A stretch of 64,000 nt of DNA from Leptolyngbya sp. KIOST-1. Lineage in GTDB: Bacteria; Cyanobacteriota; Cyanobacteriia; Phormidesmidales; Phormidesmidaceae. The notes under the pieces were generated by a model. It was given only the letters and a program-made list of their open reading frames with translations. It made no database searches and was not told where the DNA came from. Positions 56,358-64,000 of this stretch are shown here, in pieces. A program made the translations under genes and the position numbers. Location of the stretch: the NCBI RefSeq assembly GCF_000763385.1, contig NZ_JQFA01000002.1, positions 1,116,001 through 1,180,000 of the forward strand, in the 5' to 3' direction. The number at the start of each line of letters is the position of its first letter. The stretch's first letter is position 1.

Positions 56358-57341
56358 CTACGATCGCCGCTGTCGTAACCGGCTGCGTAGGACGATCGCG
56401 ACGCTGTTCATTAGTATCAGCACTGTCATCAGCACAATAATGGCGGCGGCAGCGTTCTCGTGGAATGCTTTCTGAGGGCGGCTAACCCAGTTGAAGATCT
56501 GAATTGGCAGCACCGTAAACGGACTTTGCACTACATTCATTGGGCAGCGGGCCAGGTCGAAAGGGTTGAAGAACGGAAACCCTTCGGTGCAGCCAGGGGT
56601 AAAGGGCACAAAGGTGAGTGCCCCGATCGCGATCAGCGGTGCCGTCTCGCCGATCGCCCGCGACAGGGCCAAAATCACTCCGGTGAGAATGCCGGGCAGG
56701 GCGGCGGGCAGCACGTGGTCCCATACCACCTGCCAGCGGCTACCGCCCATAGCCAGCCCCGCCAGGCGCATCCCCTCGGGTACAGCCCGCAGCGCCTCGC
56801 GGGTGGCGACAATAATAATTGGCAGCACCAGCAGCGCTAGGGTAAGCGCCCCCGCTAGCACGGAGCGCCCGCCGGTAATTGGCTCCAGCAGCCGCACAAA
56901 AGCCGCTAGCCCCAGCAGTCCGTAAATAATGGATGGCACCCCGGCCAGGTTGCTGATGTTGATTTCGATCAGGCGGGTAAACCAAGTGTCGTCAGAAAAT
57001 TCTTCCAGATACAGCCCTGCCCCCACCCCCACCGGAAAAGCCACCAAGGCAACAATAATCATGACCCAAAAGGTGCCCGCCAGCGCTCCCACAATGCCTG
57101 CATTTTCGGGCTTTCGAGAGGGAAAGCTGGTGAAGAACTGCCAGTCAAGGCGGCCCCAGCCCTGGTTGAGTACGTCGTACAACAGCCAGCCCAGCACAGC
57201 AATGGCGATCGCCGTTGCCACCCAGGCGGCAATCTGAAACAGGCGATCGGTAGCGTAGCGTCGGGGCAAGTTGCCCGCAAATTCCTGCGATTCCAACACC
57301 ACCGGGGGCGGGGTGACAAACTCAGACGGTGAGGTGGCCAT
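56358..57341 (-). CDS. pstA: Phosphate ABC transporter permease PstA
   Basis: A 327-residue inner-membrane protein with six hydrophobic helices and the permease EAA loop (TREALRAVPEGMRLAGLAMG, SRWQVVWDHVLPAALPGIL). It pairs with PstC to form the phosphate channel. Its ATG overlaps the pstC stop by one base (TAATG), so translation is coupled. Unusually, pstB does not follow; an interspersed repeat and the fba terminator region are next. PstB is encoded at 17622-18425. Confidence 0.95.
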   Translation of the reverse strand: MATSPSEFVTPPPVVLESQEFAGNLPRRYATDRLFQIAAWVATAIAIAVLGWLLYDVLNQGWGRLDWQFFTSFPSRKPENAGIVGALAGTFWVMIIVALVAFPVGVGAGLYLEEFSDDTWFTRLIEINISNLAGVPSIIYGLLGLAAFVRLLEPITGGRSVLAGALTLALLVLPIIIVATREALRAVPEGMRLAGLAMGGSRWQVVWDHVLPAALPGILTGVILALSRAIGETAPLIAIGALTFVPFTPGCTEGFPFFNPFDLARCPMNVVQSPFTVLPIQIFNWVSRPQKAFHENAAAAIIVLMTVLILMNSVAIVLRSRLRQRRS

Positions 57342-58486
57342 TAATCATACTTCTCCCGAAAGCGACGCACAAACCAGTAGCTGACAATGTTCAAGGCTAG
57401 AGTCATGAGAAAAAGCATCATGCCCACGGCAAAAATAGTTTTGTAGGGCAGGGTGCCGTGGGGCGTGTCGCCCAGGCTGACCTGCACAATGAAGGCGGTC
57501 ATGGTCATCACCGGCACAAAGGGGTTGATGAAATTGAAATTGCCGTCGATGAACTGAGGACTCTGCCCCGCCGCTAAGCTGACGATCATGGTTTCGCCCA
57601 CCGCCCGCGAGGTCGCTAAAATAACCGATGCCACAATGCCTGAGAGCGCCGCTGGTAGGATCACGGCTTGAATGGTCTCGCGCTTAGTCGCTCCCATGGC
57701 AAACGCGCCCTGGCGCAGCTCTTCGGGCACGGCGCTGATAGCATCTTCGCTCAGCGACGCCACCAGGGGCAGGATGCTCACCCCCAGCACCATGCCCGCG
57801 CTGAGGGCGTTAAACCCCTGCAAAGTTGGGATTAACCCCTGCAAAAAGGGCGTCACCGCCAGCAGAGCAAAGTAGCCAAACACCACCGAGGGCACCCCCG
57901 CCAGTAGTTCTAATATGGGCTTGAGCACCTGGCGCACCCGCGGGGCGGCGTATTCACTTAAGAAAATTGCGATCAGCAGCCCCAGGGGAATAGCCACCGT
58001 CATGGCAATGGTGCTGGTCAGCAGAGTGGCGCTGACCAGCACAAAAATACCAAAGCCGCCGTCATTGAACAGCGGCGTCCAGCGGTTGTCAGTGAAGAAC
58101 CGCCGTAGGGCGTGGAACGCTCCCGCCGCCTGGCTAGGGGGCGGGACTCCCAAGGCCTCAGCCTGGTCAAACACCACCTTCGGATCTGCCGCCTGAATTT
58201 GATCGCCCAGGCTTTGTAATTCAGTCTCGGAGACATTGGGCAGCAGGTTGGGCAGTTGCTCGACCCAAAGGTCTTGGCGAAAGAACGGGTCTGCAAAAAA
58301 AGCCACGGTTTCAAAAATCAGCGTCATCACAATGCCCGCCGTGGTGACGATGGAGATGGCGGCAAAGACAAAACAAACAGCGCGGACAATTGCTTCGACC
58401 CGACGGCTGCGATCGCGGTTGGGTCGCCACAGGTCATCTTTTCGAGGCGGAGACCCATCGACCGGAGATAAAGACTCGGCTGACAT
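57341..58486 (-). CDS. pstC: Phosphate ABC transporter permease PstC
   Basis: A 381-residue permease with six helices and EAA loop [20 protein letters not shown]. The first periplasmic loop is large (about residues 65-140; [20 protein letters not shown]), longer than in E. coli PstC, which fits cyanobacterial versions. It is the first gene of the pstCA operon and diverges from pstS; two Pho boxes lie between them. Confidence 0.95.
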   Translation of the reverse strand: MSAESLSPVDGSPPRKDDLWRPNRDRSRRVEAIVRAVCFVFAAISIVTTAGIVMTLIFETVAFFADPFFRQDLWVEQLPNLLPNVSETELQSLGDQIQAADPKVVFDQAEALGVPPPSQAAGAFHALRRFFTDNRWTPLFNDGGFGIFVLVSATLLTSTIAMTVAIPLGLLIAIFLSEYAAPRVRQVLKPILELLAGVPSVVFGYFALLAVTPFLQGLIPTLQGFNALSAGMVLGVSILPLVASLSEDAISAVPEELRQGAFAMGATKRETIQAVILPAALSGIVASVILATSRAVGETMIVSLAAGQSPQFIDGNFNFINPFVPVMTMTAFIVQVSLGDTPHGTLPYKTIFAVGMMLFLMTLALNIVSYWFVRRFREKYD

Positions 58487-58608
58487 TGGAAAAATCCCCC
58501 AGAGCAGGGGGCAATAAAAGATATATCTAGTACGCTAAACCGCGATCGCCCATTCTGCTCACCAAAATTGAAATTTTTAGTTACCCCTTAAAACAGGAAC
58601 GGCTACGC

Positions 58609-58638
58609 CTTAACTTCCTATTAATCAGGCCTTAATTT
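58609..58638 (+). promoter_or_regulatory. Pho box 1 (pstC side)
   Basis: CTTAACTT-cct-ATTAATCA-ggc-CTTAATTT: three 8-base units with 3-base spacers, matching the cyanobacterial SphR/PhoB consensus (PyTTAAPyPyT/A repeats). It is 122 bases upstream of the pstC start and 328 bases from pstS. Confidence 0.8.
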
Positions 58639-58841
58639 TGCCCCTGAGCGCTCGCTCTCGAACTCAATATCAGCCTTTTTGAATTGACTCAGCATGTCAT
58701 CTAAATCCCACAAAATCAAGAGACGATCAGGCTCTATCGCCACTCCACATGCCGAAAGACCTCCCCCAAGGGCAAGCACATACATTCATATTTTTTGTCA
58801 ATATCGACTGATCTATGGACGTAGTTAATTTTCAAGGTCTA

Positions 58842-58882
58842 GCTAATCTTTTCTTAATCTTCGCTAAGCCATCGCTTATTTA
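58842..58882 (+). promoter_or_regulatory. Pho box 2 (pstS side)
   Basis: GCTAATCT-ttt-CTTAATCT-tcg-CTAAGCCA-tcg-CTTATTTA: four units at 11-base pitch, 84 bases before the pstS start. The direct-repeat period is exact even where single units vary. Confidence 0.75.
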
Positions 58883-58966
58883 TCCTATCAACCCGTCTTA
58901 GGCTTTGTACTCTACGCTCATGAATGGCGAATTTGAATCTCTTTAGAACGCCACGGAGAGTGTTGT

Positions 58967-59887
58967 ATGTTGAGCCGACAAAAATTTAATCGCTATGCGC
59001 TAGCCGGGGTAGTTACTGCCGCCATCGCCGCTGGAGTAGCGGCACCCAGCGCCTTTTCCCAGAGTGGCAGCTCCATAACGGTTGATGGTTCCAGCACCGT
59101 TTTTCCCATCTCTGAAGTGATGGCCGAAGAATTTATGGCCGCAAGCCGTGGCACCCAGGTCACCGTAGGGGTGTCAGGTACCGGCGGTGGCTTCCGCAAG
59201 TTTTGCAATGACGAGCTAGACATCACCGGAGCCTCTCGTACGATCCGCGAATCCGAGGTCGAAGCTTGTAGAGCTGCTGGCATCGAGTACATGGAAGTGC
59301 CCATCGCCTTCGACGCTCTGACTGTGGTGATCAACCCCAACAATACCTGGGCCACTAGCCTCACCGTTGAGCAGCTGAAGCAAATTTGGGAACCCGCTGC
59401 CGAAGGCCGCATCACTCGCTGGAACCAGATTGACCCCAGCTGGCCCAACGCGCCTTTGAACCTGTTTGGCCCCGGCACTGACTCCGGCACCTTCGACTAT
59501 TTCACCACCTACATTGTTGGTGAAGCCGCCTCTAGCCGGGCCGACTTCACCGCCAGCGAAGACGACAACATCCTGGTGCTCGGCGTAGCCCGCGATGTCA
59601 ACGCCCTCGGCTACTTTGGCTACGCTTACTACGAAGAAAACCGCGACACCCTCCGCTCTGTGGCGGTCAACGGTGTGCGGCCTAGCGAAGCAACCCTGCT
59701 AGATGGCACCTACACTCCCCTGTCTCGAACCATCTACTTCTACGTGAAGAAGAGCAGCTTTGAGAACAACCCCCAGGTTCGTGCCTTCGTCGAGTTCATG
59801 CTTGACAACGCCGAAGAACTGGTGCCTGAGACTGGCTATGTGGCCCTGCCCTCCGAGCGCTACACCGCCATTCGCGCTGGCCTCTAG
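58967..59887 (+). CDS. pstS: Phosphate-binding protein PstS/SphX type
   Basis: A 306-residue periplasmic protein with a signal peptide cut near APSAFSQ. Phosphate-site segments are ITVDGSSTVFPISEVMAEEF, VGVSGTGGGFRKFCNDELDI and FGPGTDSGTFDYFTTYIVGE. It captures phosphate and delivers it to PstCA. The N-terminal Cys of a lipoprotein is absent, so it is soluble. It is in the SphX/PstS group of cyanobacteria. Two TonB-like proline-rich proteins follow on the same strand. Confidence 0.96.
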   Translation: MLSRQKFNRYALAGVVTAAIAAGVAAPSAFSQSGSSITVDGSSTVFPISEVMAEEFMAASRGTQVTVGVSGTGGGFRKFCNDELDITGASRTIRESEVEACRAAGIEYMEVPIAFDALTVVINPNNTWATSLTVEQLKQIWEPAAEGRITRWNQIDPSWPNAPLNLFGPGTDSGTFDYFTTYIVGEAASSRADFTASEDDNILVLGVARDVNALGYFGYAYYEENRDTLRSVAVNGVRPSEATLLDGTYTPLSRTIYFYVKKSSFENNPQVRAFVEFMLDNAEELVPETGYVALPSERYTAIRAGL

Positions 59888-60019
59888 AGGTCAGGCTGCT
59901 TTCTAGGAGTGCGATCGCTTCGCACTCCTACTTTTAGCCCTTGGGAAGCCAGCTCATTCCCAGGGGCTTTGCGGTAGCTAGTCCTTAGACCCCAAATTTC
60001 ACAAAACACTGCCACGACG

Positions 60020-60931
60020 ATGACTACGCCCATGACCCTCGGGGAATCCGTAAAATTGCCAGCCCCCCAGCCGGATTGGCCCCCACCGCCGCCAAAGCCG
60101 CGCCGCCTCAAGGGCTGGGCCCAGCTCAAGCGGTTGTTGGCACCGCTATTTGGCCTGTCGGTGCTGGCCCATGGGCTGCTGTTGTTGGCACCGCTGCCCT
60201 CTAGCCCAGCGCCGGAGGTAGAAGAAGCGGCGAGCGAGGAGGAGTTTGTCGACCTGCTGAGTATCAGTAGCCTCGCCGCCCCTGAGCCCGAGCCCGAACC
60301 CGAACCCCTCGCCGCCCCACCCCCGGAGGCGGCCCCGCCGCCCACCCAGGCCCAAGCCCCGACGGCCCCAACCCAGCCGGTGATTCCGGAGGTGTATCCC
60401 ATCACCCCGGCAGCAGCCCCGGCCCCGGCTGAGGCTGCACCGTTCACAGAGGCCGCCTTTGAGGCCCCGCCAGAACAGCCCGCGGCATTTGTGCAGGACG
60501 AGGAGGTGACCGCGATTTTTTCTCGCCTGACCCGGGGCGCAGGCGATAGCGACTTTGACTCTACGGCCACGTCGTTTCCCAGCGTGGCGTTTCTCACGCG
60601 CCAGGGCATCAAGGATTGGTCGGCAGCGGAGCAGCAGTGCTTTTTTACTGAGATCAACGCCGATCGCTTTGCCCTGCGGCCCGGTGCAATCGATGTTCGC
60701 TTCCTCACCCGCAACATTGAGTTCATTGAGCGCCAGGATATTCCTCGGACGTTTCCTGCCCCCGAGTTTCAGGTCAGTGAAGTGCCGGGGGGCTACTGTG
60801 GCCGAACGCTATTTCAAGTCTTGAAGGGGGGCCAGCCTGTACTCTTTATTTCGGTGGCTGGAGTTGGCGTGGGTAACCCTGCCAGTACCGGCCTAGTGAT
60901 CATTTGGAACACTGACCCCAGGGTTGGCTAA
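60020..60931 (+). CDS. Membrane-anchored proline-rich protein, TonB-like N-terminus
   Basis: A 303-residue protein. An N-terminal cytosolic stretch, then one membrane helix (LLAPLFGLSVLAHGLLLLAP) in the same context as TonB (RLLAPLF..S.LAHGLLL), then about 90 residues rich in Pro, Ala and Glu, including EPEPEPEP, that would span the periplasm. The C-terminal domain (AAEQQCFFTEINADRFALRP, RTLFQVLKGGQPVLFISVAG) has two Cys and is not a TonB domain I recognise. The following gene shares the N-terminal layout, so the two are paralogous in that part. Function unknown. Confidence 0.75.
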   Translation: MTTPMTLGESVKLPAPQPDWPPPPPKPRRLKGWAQLKRLLAPLFGLSVLAHGLLLLAPLPSSPAPEVEEAASEEEFVDLLSISSLAAPEPEPEPEPLAAPPPEAAPPPTQAQAPTAPTQPVIPEVYPITPAAAPAPAEAAPFTEAAFEAPPEQPAAFVQDEEVTAIFSRLTRGAGDSDFDSTATSFPSVAFLTRQGIKDWSAAEQQCFFTEINADRFALRPGAIDVRFLTRNIEFIERQDIPRTFPAPEFQVSEVPGGYCGRTLFQVLKGGQPVLFISVAGVGVGNPASTGLVIIWNTDPRVG

Positions 60932-61018
60932 GCACGGATGACTATTAGGCGATCGCGCCCCTTCCCCTAACAATCAAATTCTTCCCCTGTAAGCTAGTAA
61001 AAGCTCTGTTACGCCAGC

Positions 61019-62035
61019 ATGACTACCCCCAGCATGACCTCTCCTCCCCGCAATCGCTTTACTGCCTCCAAGCCGTCCCGGCCCCTACGGCAGCTGCTGG
61101 CTCCCATGCTGCTGGCCTCGCTGGCCCTCCACGGCCTGGTGCTGATGCTGCCCTCGGGTTCGTCGTCCGACGTCGTGATTCCGCCGCCCGACCCCGAGCA
61201 GGATAGCGTGGCCATCACCCGCGTACCTCCGGCAGGCACCCCTGACACCGAGGCCGCTCCGCCCCCTTTAGCCCCAGCCGTAGCGCCAGCCACGGTAGGT
61301 ACAGCCGCCACGCCAGTACAGCCCCAGCCCACCAGGCCAAGTACGCCGGTAAGACCAGCCCAGGCCTCCCCTGCCGCCGCTCGGCCCCGCGGGGGTACTA
61401 CGCAGTCTACGCCTCGCGCTAATGGTGCGGTTCCGCCCAGTACTTCGGCGGACAGCCCGCCCTCTGCCACTCCTGCCACCCCCCCGGCTCCCCCATCTGC
61501 CCCATCCGCCAGCCAGCCACTGTTTGAAGGTGATTTGGGGGAGCGCCTGCGAGCCTATGTTGCCGGACTTAGCCTATCCCCCGAGCGAATCGAGCAGCTG
61601 AGGGCCGCTATTCTCCAGCGGGTCACCTACACCGCTGAGGCCACCACCACCGCTGCCTACGAGCAAAACCTGAGCCAGTGGCAACAGACCATCCGCACCG
61701 AAACCGGGCTGAGCGACCTCACCCCCGCCCCCGCCCCCGAGGACTTGGCGGTGACCGTTGTTCAACGCGCCTGCCTCTCAGAACCCCCTGGCCCTGTGCA
61801 AGCCGGGGTACTGGTTAGCCCCAGTGGCACCGTCCGCAGCCAGCCCGTGGTGCTGCGCAGCTCAGGCTACGGCGTGGTGGACGATCGCGCGCTACAGGCC
61901 GTTGCCAGCCATCAATTTCCCAGCGCCAGCGAGGCCAGAGCCTTCACCGTCACTATCGCCACCGAACTCGCCGGGCAGAGCGACTGCCTCAGGATCGAAA
62001 ACGTGGCGCAGGAGGCTGGTGCCACCGGCACTTAG
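61019..62035 (+). CDS. TonB-family protein
   Basis: A 338-residue protein. It has a helix near residue 30 (LLAPMLLASLALHGLVLMLP), then a Pro/Ala/Thr-rich spacer of about 120 residues, a helical segment (ERLRAYVAGLSLSPERIEQL), and a C-terminal region resembling the TonB C-terminal fold (AGVLVSPSGTVRSQPVVLRS, DDRALQAVASHQFP). TonB passes energy from ExbB/ExbD to outer-membrane transporters, usually for iron or cobalamin. Neither exbB/exbD nor a receptor gene is nearby. The upstream gene shares its N-terminal design, and both follow pstS, so an outer-membrane function in phosphate uptake is possible but unproven. Confidence 0.75.
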   Translation: MTTPSMTSPPRNRFTASKPSRPLRQLLAPMLLASLALHGLVLMLPSGSSSDVVIPPPDPEQDSVAITRVPPAGTPDTEAAPPPLAPAVAPATVGTAATPVQPQPTRPSTPVRPAQASPAAARPRGGTTQSTPRANGAVPPSTSADSPPSATPATPPAPPSAPSASQPLFEGDLGERLRAYVAGLSLSPERIEQLRAAILQRVTYTAEATTTAAYEQNLSQWQQTIRTETGLSDLTPAPAPEDLAVTVVQRACLSEPPGPVQAGVLVSPSGTVRSQPVVLRSSGYGVVDDRALQAVASHQFPSASEARAFTVTIATELAGQSDCLRIENVAQEAGATGT

Positions 62036-62058
62036 TGGACTGGATGGCGTTCTCATAG

Positions 62059-62078
62059 GGGCAAACGGCCGTTTGCCC
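62059..62078. repeat. 20-bp perfect palindrome (GGGCAAACGGCCGTTTGCCC)
   Basis: Directly after the TonB-family gene. This GGGCAAAC-type palindrome is commonly scattered between cyanobacterial genes. It could act as a weak terminator hairpin. Confidence 0.75.
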
Positions 62079-62153
62079 TTACTCAAGTTCATGCTTGAAT
62101 CCAGCAACGCCTCAATTTCCCTAGTACTCTGCGGCATAAGTTGGCCAACCATG

Positions 62154-62188
62154 CCTGACACCTGGCACCCGACACCCAATACCCACAG
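62154..62188. repeat. Heptamer tandem repeat (STRR), five units
   Basis: Units CCTGACA, CCTGGCA, CCCGACA, CCCAATA, CCCACAG; same family as 17444-17478 and 18672-18706. Confidence 0.8.
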
Positions 62189-62218
62189 CAAGGGTGGTTA
62201 TATTTCTGCCCGCCAATA

Positions 62219-63073
62219 CTAGGAAGCCAGCGCTACCGGCACCTGGGCGCGATCGGTCAGAATCTCGTACCCCGTCTCGCTGACCAGCACCGTGTGCTCA
62301 AACTGGGCCGACAGGCTGCGATCCACCGTCACCACCGTCCACTGGTCCTTCAGCGTGCGGGTCTGCTTCGACCCGGCGTTCAGAATCGGTTCGATCGCCA
62401 GGGTCATCCCGGGCCGCAGCTTCACGTTGGGCAGCTGGCGGGTGCGGACGTTGAATACCGAGGGGGCCTCGTGCAGGTTGCGGCCCACGCCGTGGCCGGT
62501 GAAGTCTTCCACCACGGCAAAGCCGTAGCTGGCGACGCAGTCTTCGATCGCCCCAGCGATATCCAGCAGCGTATTCCCCGGCTTCACCTGGGCAATGCCA
62601 GCGTAGAGCGCTGCCTCGGCCGCCGTCATTAGCTGTTTGGCCACCGCAGACACCTCGCCCACCGCAATGGTGATGCACGAGTCACCGTGGAAGCCGTTGT
62701 AGTAGGCCCCTGTATCTACCTTGAGCAGGTCGCCCCGGCGAATGGTCTGGCGCTTGCTGGGAATCCCGTGGACTACCTGGTCATTGATGCAGGCGCAGAT
62801 TGAGGCCGGGAAGCCGTGGTAGCCCTTGAAGCTGGGGGTGGCCCCCATTTCGCGAATGCGCTTTTCGGCGTAGGCATCGAGATCGGCGGTGGTCATCCCC
62901 GGCTGCACCAGCGCCTCAATCTCCTTTAGCACCGTGGCCACAATGCGGGCCGCCCCGCGCATAATTTCTAGCTCGGCCTCACTCTTTAGCTCTATGCCGC
63001 GCACCCGGCGGCTGCGCTTGGGGAGGGTGGCCGTCTCGGCCCGACCGGGAATTAAATTTGTCAAAAAGTTCAT
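62219..63073 (-). CDS. map: Methionine aminopeptidase, type I
   Basis: From the ATG at 63073 ([13 protein letters not shown]) the product is 284 residues. It removes the initiator Met from new proteins. The five metal ligands are visible: Asp in [16 protein letters not shown] (two), His in [15 protein letters not shown], Glu in LAIEPI and Glu in FEHTVLV. The N-terminal 35 residues extend beyond the minimal enzyme, as in one of the several cyanobacterial paralogues. An alternative start at 63112 is less likely. Confidence 0.94.
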   Translation of the reverse strand: MNFLTNLIPGRAETATLPKRSRRVRGIELKSEAELEIMRGAARIVATVLKEIEALVQPGMTTADLDAYAEKRIREMGATPSFKGYHGFPASICACINDQVVHGIPSKRQTIRRGDLLKVDTGAYYNGFHGDSCITIAVGEVSAVAKQLMTAAEAALYAGIAQVKPGNTLLDIAGAIEDCVASYGFAVVEDFTGHGVGRNLHEAPSVFNVRTRQLPNVKLRPGMTLAIEPILNAGSKQTRTLKDQWTVVTVDRSLSAQFEHTVLVSETGYEILTDRAQVPVALAS

Positions 63074-63205
63074 AGCTGCTTTGCAACGGGATCTGGGTCT
63101 GCGCCCCTTCACCAGTGTAATCGCTCTGGGGCAACCAAGCTTGCCCTGGTACCAAGCCAGCTCCCCTGACTTATCAGGCCCAACTAAAAAATCTGGTCAA
63201 CATAG

Positions 63206-63239
63206 CAAAGAGGCCAGGGAATGATCCCCAGCCTCTTTG
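63206..63239 (-). terminator. Probable glnA terminator
   Basis: Arms CAAAGAGGC and GCCTCTTTG with a 16-base interior that pairs further (GGGA/TCCC). On the minus strand a T-run follows about 14 bases later, so the match to an intrinsic terminator is partial. It lies about 68 bases after the glnA stop. Confidence 0.65.
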
Positions 63240-63306
63240 TTGATGGCCTATTCAGGCGATCGCTGCCTCAGGCAGAAATCAGCCCAACCCATCAAGCTTC
63301 CTACCT

Positions 63307-64000
63307 CTAGCAGTCGTAGTAGAGAGCCAGCTCGTAGGGGTGGGGCCGCAGACGCATGGGGTTGACTTCGTTGTCGAGTTTGTACTCGATCCAGTTGCTG
63401 ATGAAGTCTTCGGTGAACACGCCGGTGCTGGTCAGGAAGCTGTGGTCGGCTTCCAGGGCCTTGAGGGCATCCAGCAGAGACCCGGGGGTAGAGGGAATCT
63501 TGGCCAGTTCCTCGGGGCTGAGGTCATAGATGTCCACATCCAGCGGGTCGCCGGGGTCGATCTGGTTCTTGATGCCGTCGATACCGGCGCAGAGCATGGC
63601 GGCAAAGGCCAGGTAGGGGTTGGAGGTGGCATCGGGGCAGCGGAACTCCAGGCGCTTGGCCTTGGGGTTGTCGCCAGAGAGGGGAATGCGCACCGAGGCG
63701 GAGCGGTTGCCCTGGGAGTAGGCCAGGTTCACCGGCGCTTCAAAGCCGGGCACCAGACGCTTGTAGGAGTTGGTGGTGGGGTTGGTCAGCGCCAGCAGGG
63801 CGGGGGCATGCTTGAGGATGCCGCCGATGTACCACAGGGCGGTCTGGCTCAGACCGGCGTAGCGATCGCCCGCAAAGGTGGGCTGGCCGCCATTCCAGAT
63901 CGATTGGTGGGTGTGCATGCCGGAGCCGTTGTCGTTGAACAGGGGCTTGGGCATGAAGGTGACGGTCTTGCCGTACTTCTTGGCGACGTTCTTGATGCAG
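63307..64000 (-). CDS. glnA: Glutamine synthetase type I, 3' part
   Basis: The window ends inside the gene; the frame is open to 64000 and reads in from [20 protein letters not shown]. The visible 231 residues are the C-terminal half of Gln[18 protein letters not shown] (active-site His), [20 protein letters not shown] (ATP-binding), [12 protein letters not shown] (Arg for glutamate) and [20 protein letters not shown]. The C-terminal tail ends [11 protein letters not shown]. The adenylylation-site Tyr region found in other bacteria is replaced, as in cyanobacteria, which use inhibitory proteins instead. Central enzyme for ammonium assimilation. Confidence 0.97.
   Translation of the reverse strand, partial: CIKNVAKKYGKTVTFMPKPLFNDNGSGMHTHQSIWNGGQPTFAGDRYAGLSQTALWYIGGILKHAPALLALTNPTTNSYKRLVPGFEAPVNLAYSQGNRSASVRIPLSGDNPKAKRLEFRCPDATSNPYLAFAAMLCAGIDGIKNQIDPGDPLDVDIYDLSPEELAKIPSTPGSLLDALKALEADHSFLTSTGVFTEDFISNWIEYKLDNEVNPMRLRPHPYELALYYDC

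Larger units (their letters stand above)
58487..58966. other. Divergent pstC-pstS regulatory region
   Basis: 480 bp without a gene and AT-rich. It holds two Pho boxes, listed separately, and should contain the promoters of both transcripts. Confidence 0.75.

Noticed and set aside
56012-56378. Small plus-strand frames of 76-91 codons after fba
   Set aside because: They run through a terminator hairpin and a palindromic repeat.

Overview
The window looks like a chromosomal piece of a filamentous cyanobacterium of the Leptolyngbya/Nodosilinea type. This is inferred from the high GC content, the many copies of the cyanobacterial octamer GCGATCGC (HIP1), heptameric tandem repeats between genes, a PucC/BCD-family pigment-protein transporter, a thylakoid protein with a thioredoxin fold, and several proteins known mainly from cyanobacteria. 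No rRNA, CRISPR array or prophage is visible. The only tRNA seen is tRNA-Lys(UUU).

Bases 1-4000 are an accessory patch. They hold a partial IS4-like transposase, a broken BrnT/BrnA toxin-antitoxin pair between two identical 102-bp direct repeats, an LRR-Roc-COR (Roco) GTPase whose last 18 residues come from one of those repeats, and an intact ParD/ParE-type pair. Bases 4000-9700 carry moaE, a YdcF protein, pyrB, a GerMN-domain protein and a long cation/proton antiporter fused to UspA and EIIA domains. Bases 9700-11670 contain the most striking feature: two c-di-AMP (ydaO/yuaA class) riboswitches on the minus strand, one before a pair of universal-stress-protein genes and one before the antiporter. 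Each has a predicted sigma70-type promoter, so the block reads as a c-di-AMP-controlled ion-homeostasis regulon. Bases 11670-13100 are a decayed zone with a frameshifted nitrate/taurine-type permease pseudogene, a perfect 279-bp duplication and interspersed repeats.

Bases 13300-31200 are mostly housekeeping and envelope genes: aldo/keto reductase, exported peroxiredoxin, PAS-GGDEF diguanylate cyclase, pstB, a lipoprotein, a PucC-family transporter, an inositol-phosphatase-like enzyme, a methyltransferase, a PSI-accumulation-type thylakoid protein, ychF, an SGNH hydrolase and a Wza/Wzc polysaccharide export pair. Bases 31200-43900 hold nadK, a family 2 glycosyltransferase, a 1313-residue membrane protein, a second inositol-phosphatase-like protein, a type IV pilin next to an O-antigen-ligase/TPR protein, a DUF29 protein and a cyclophilin.

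Bases 43900-64000 hold putA, a MazF-type module, a TPR membrane protein, phnD-phnC without a permease, a nuclease/phosphatase-family protein, surE, a Uma2 protein, hemB, tRNA-Lys, class II fba, the pstA-pstC operon divergent from pstS with two good Pho boxes between them, two TonB-like proline-rich proteins, map and the 3' part of glnA. The phosphate transporter is split: pstB lies about 38 kb from pstS/C/A and has only a weak Pho-box-like element.
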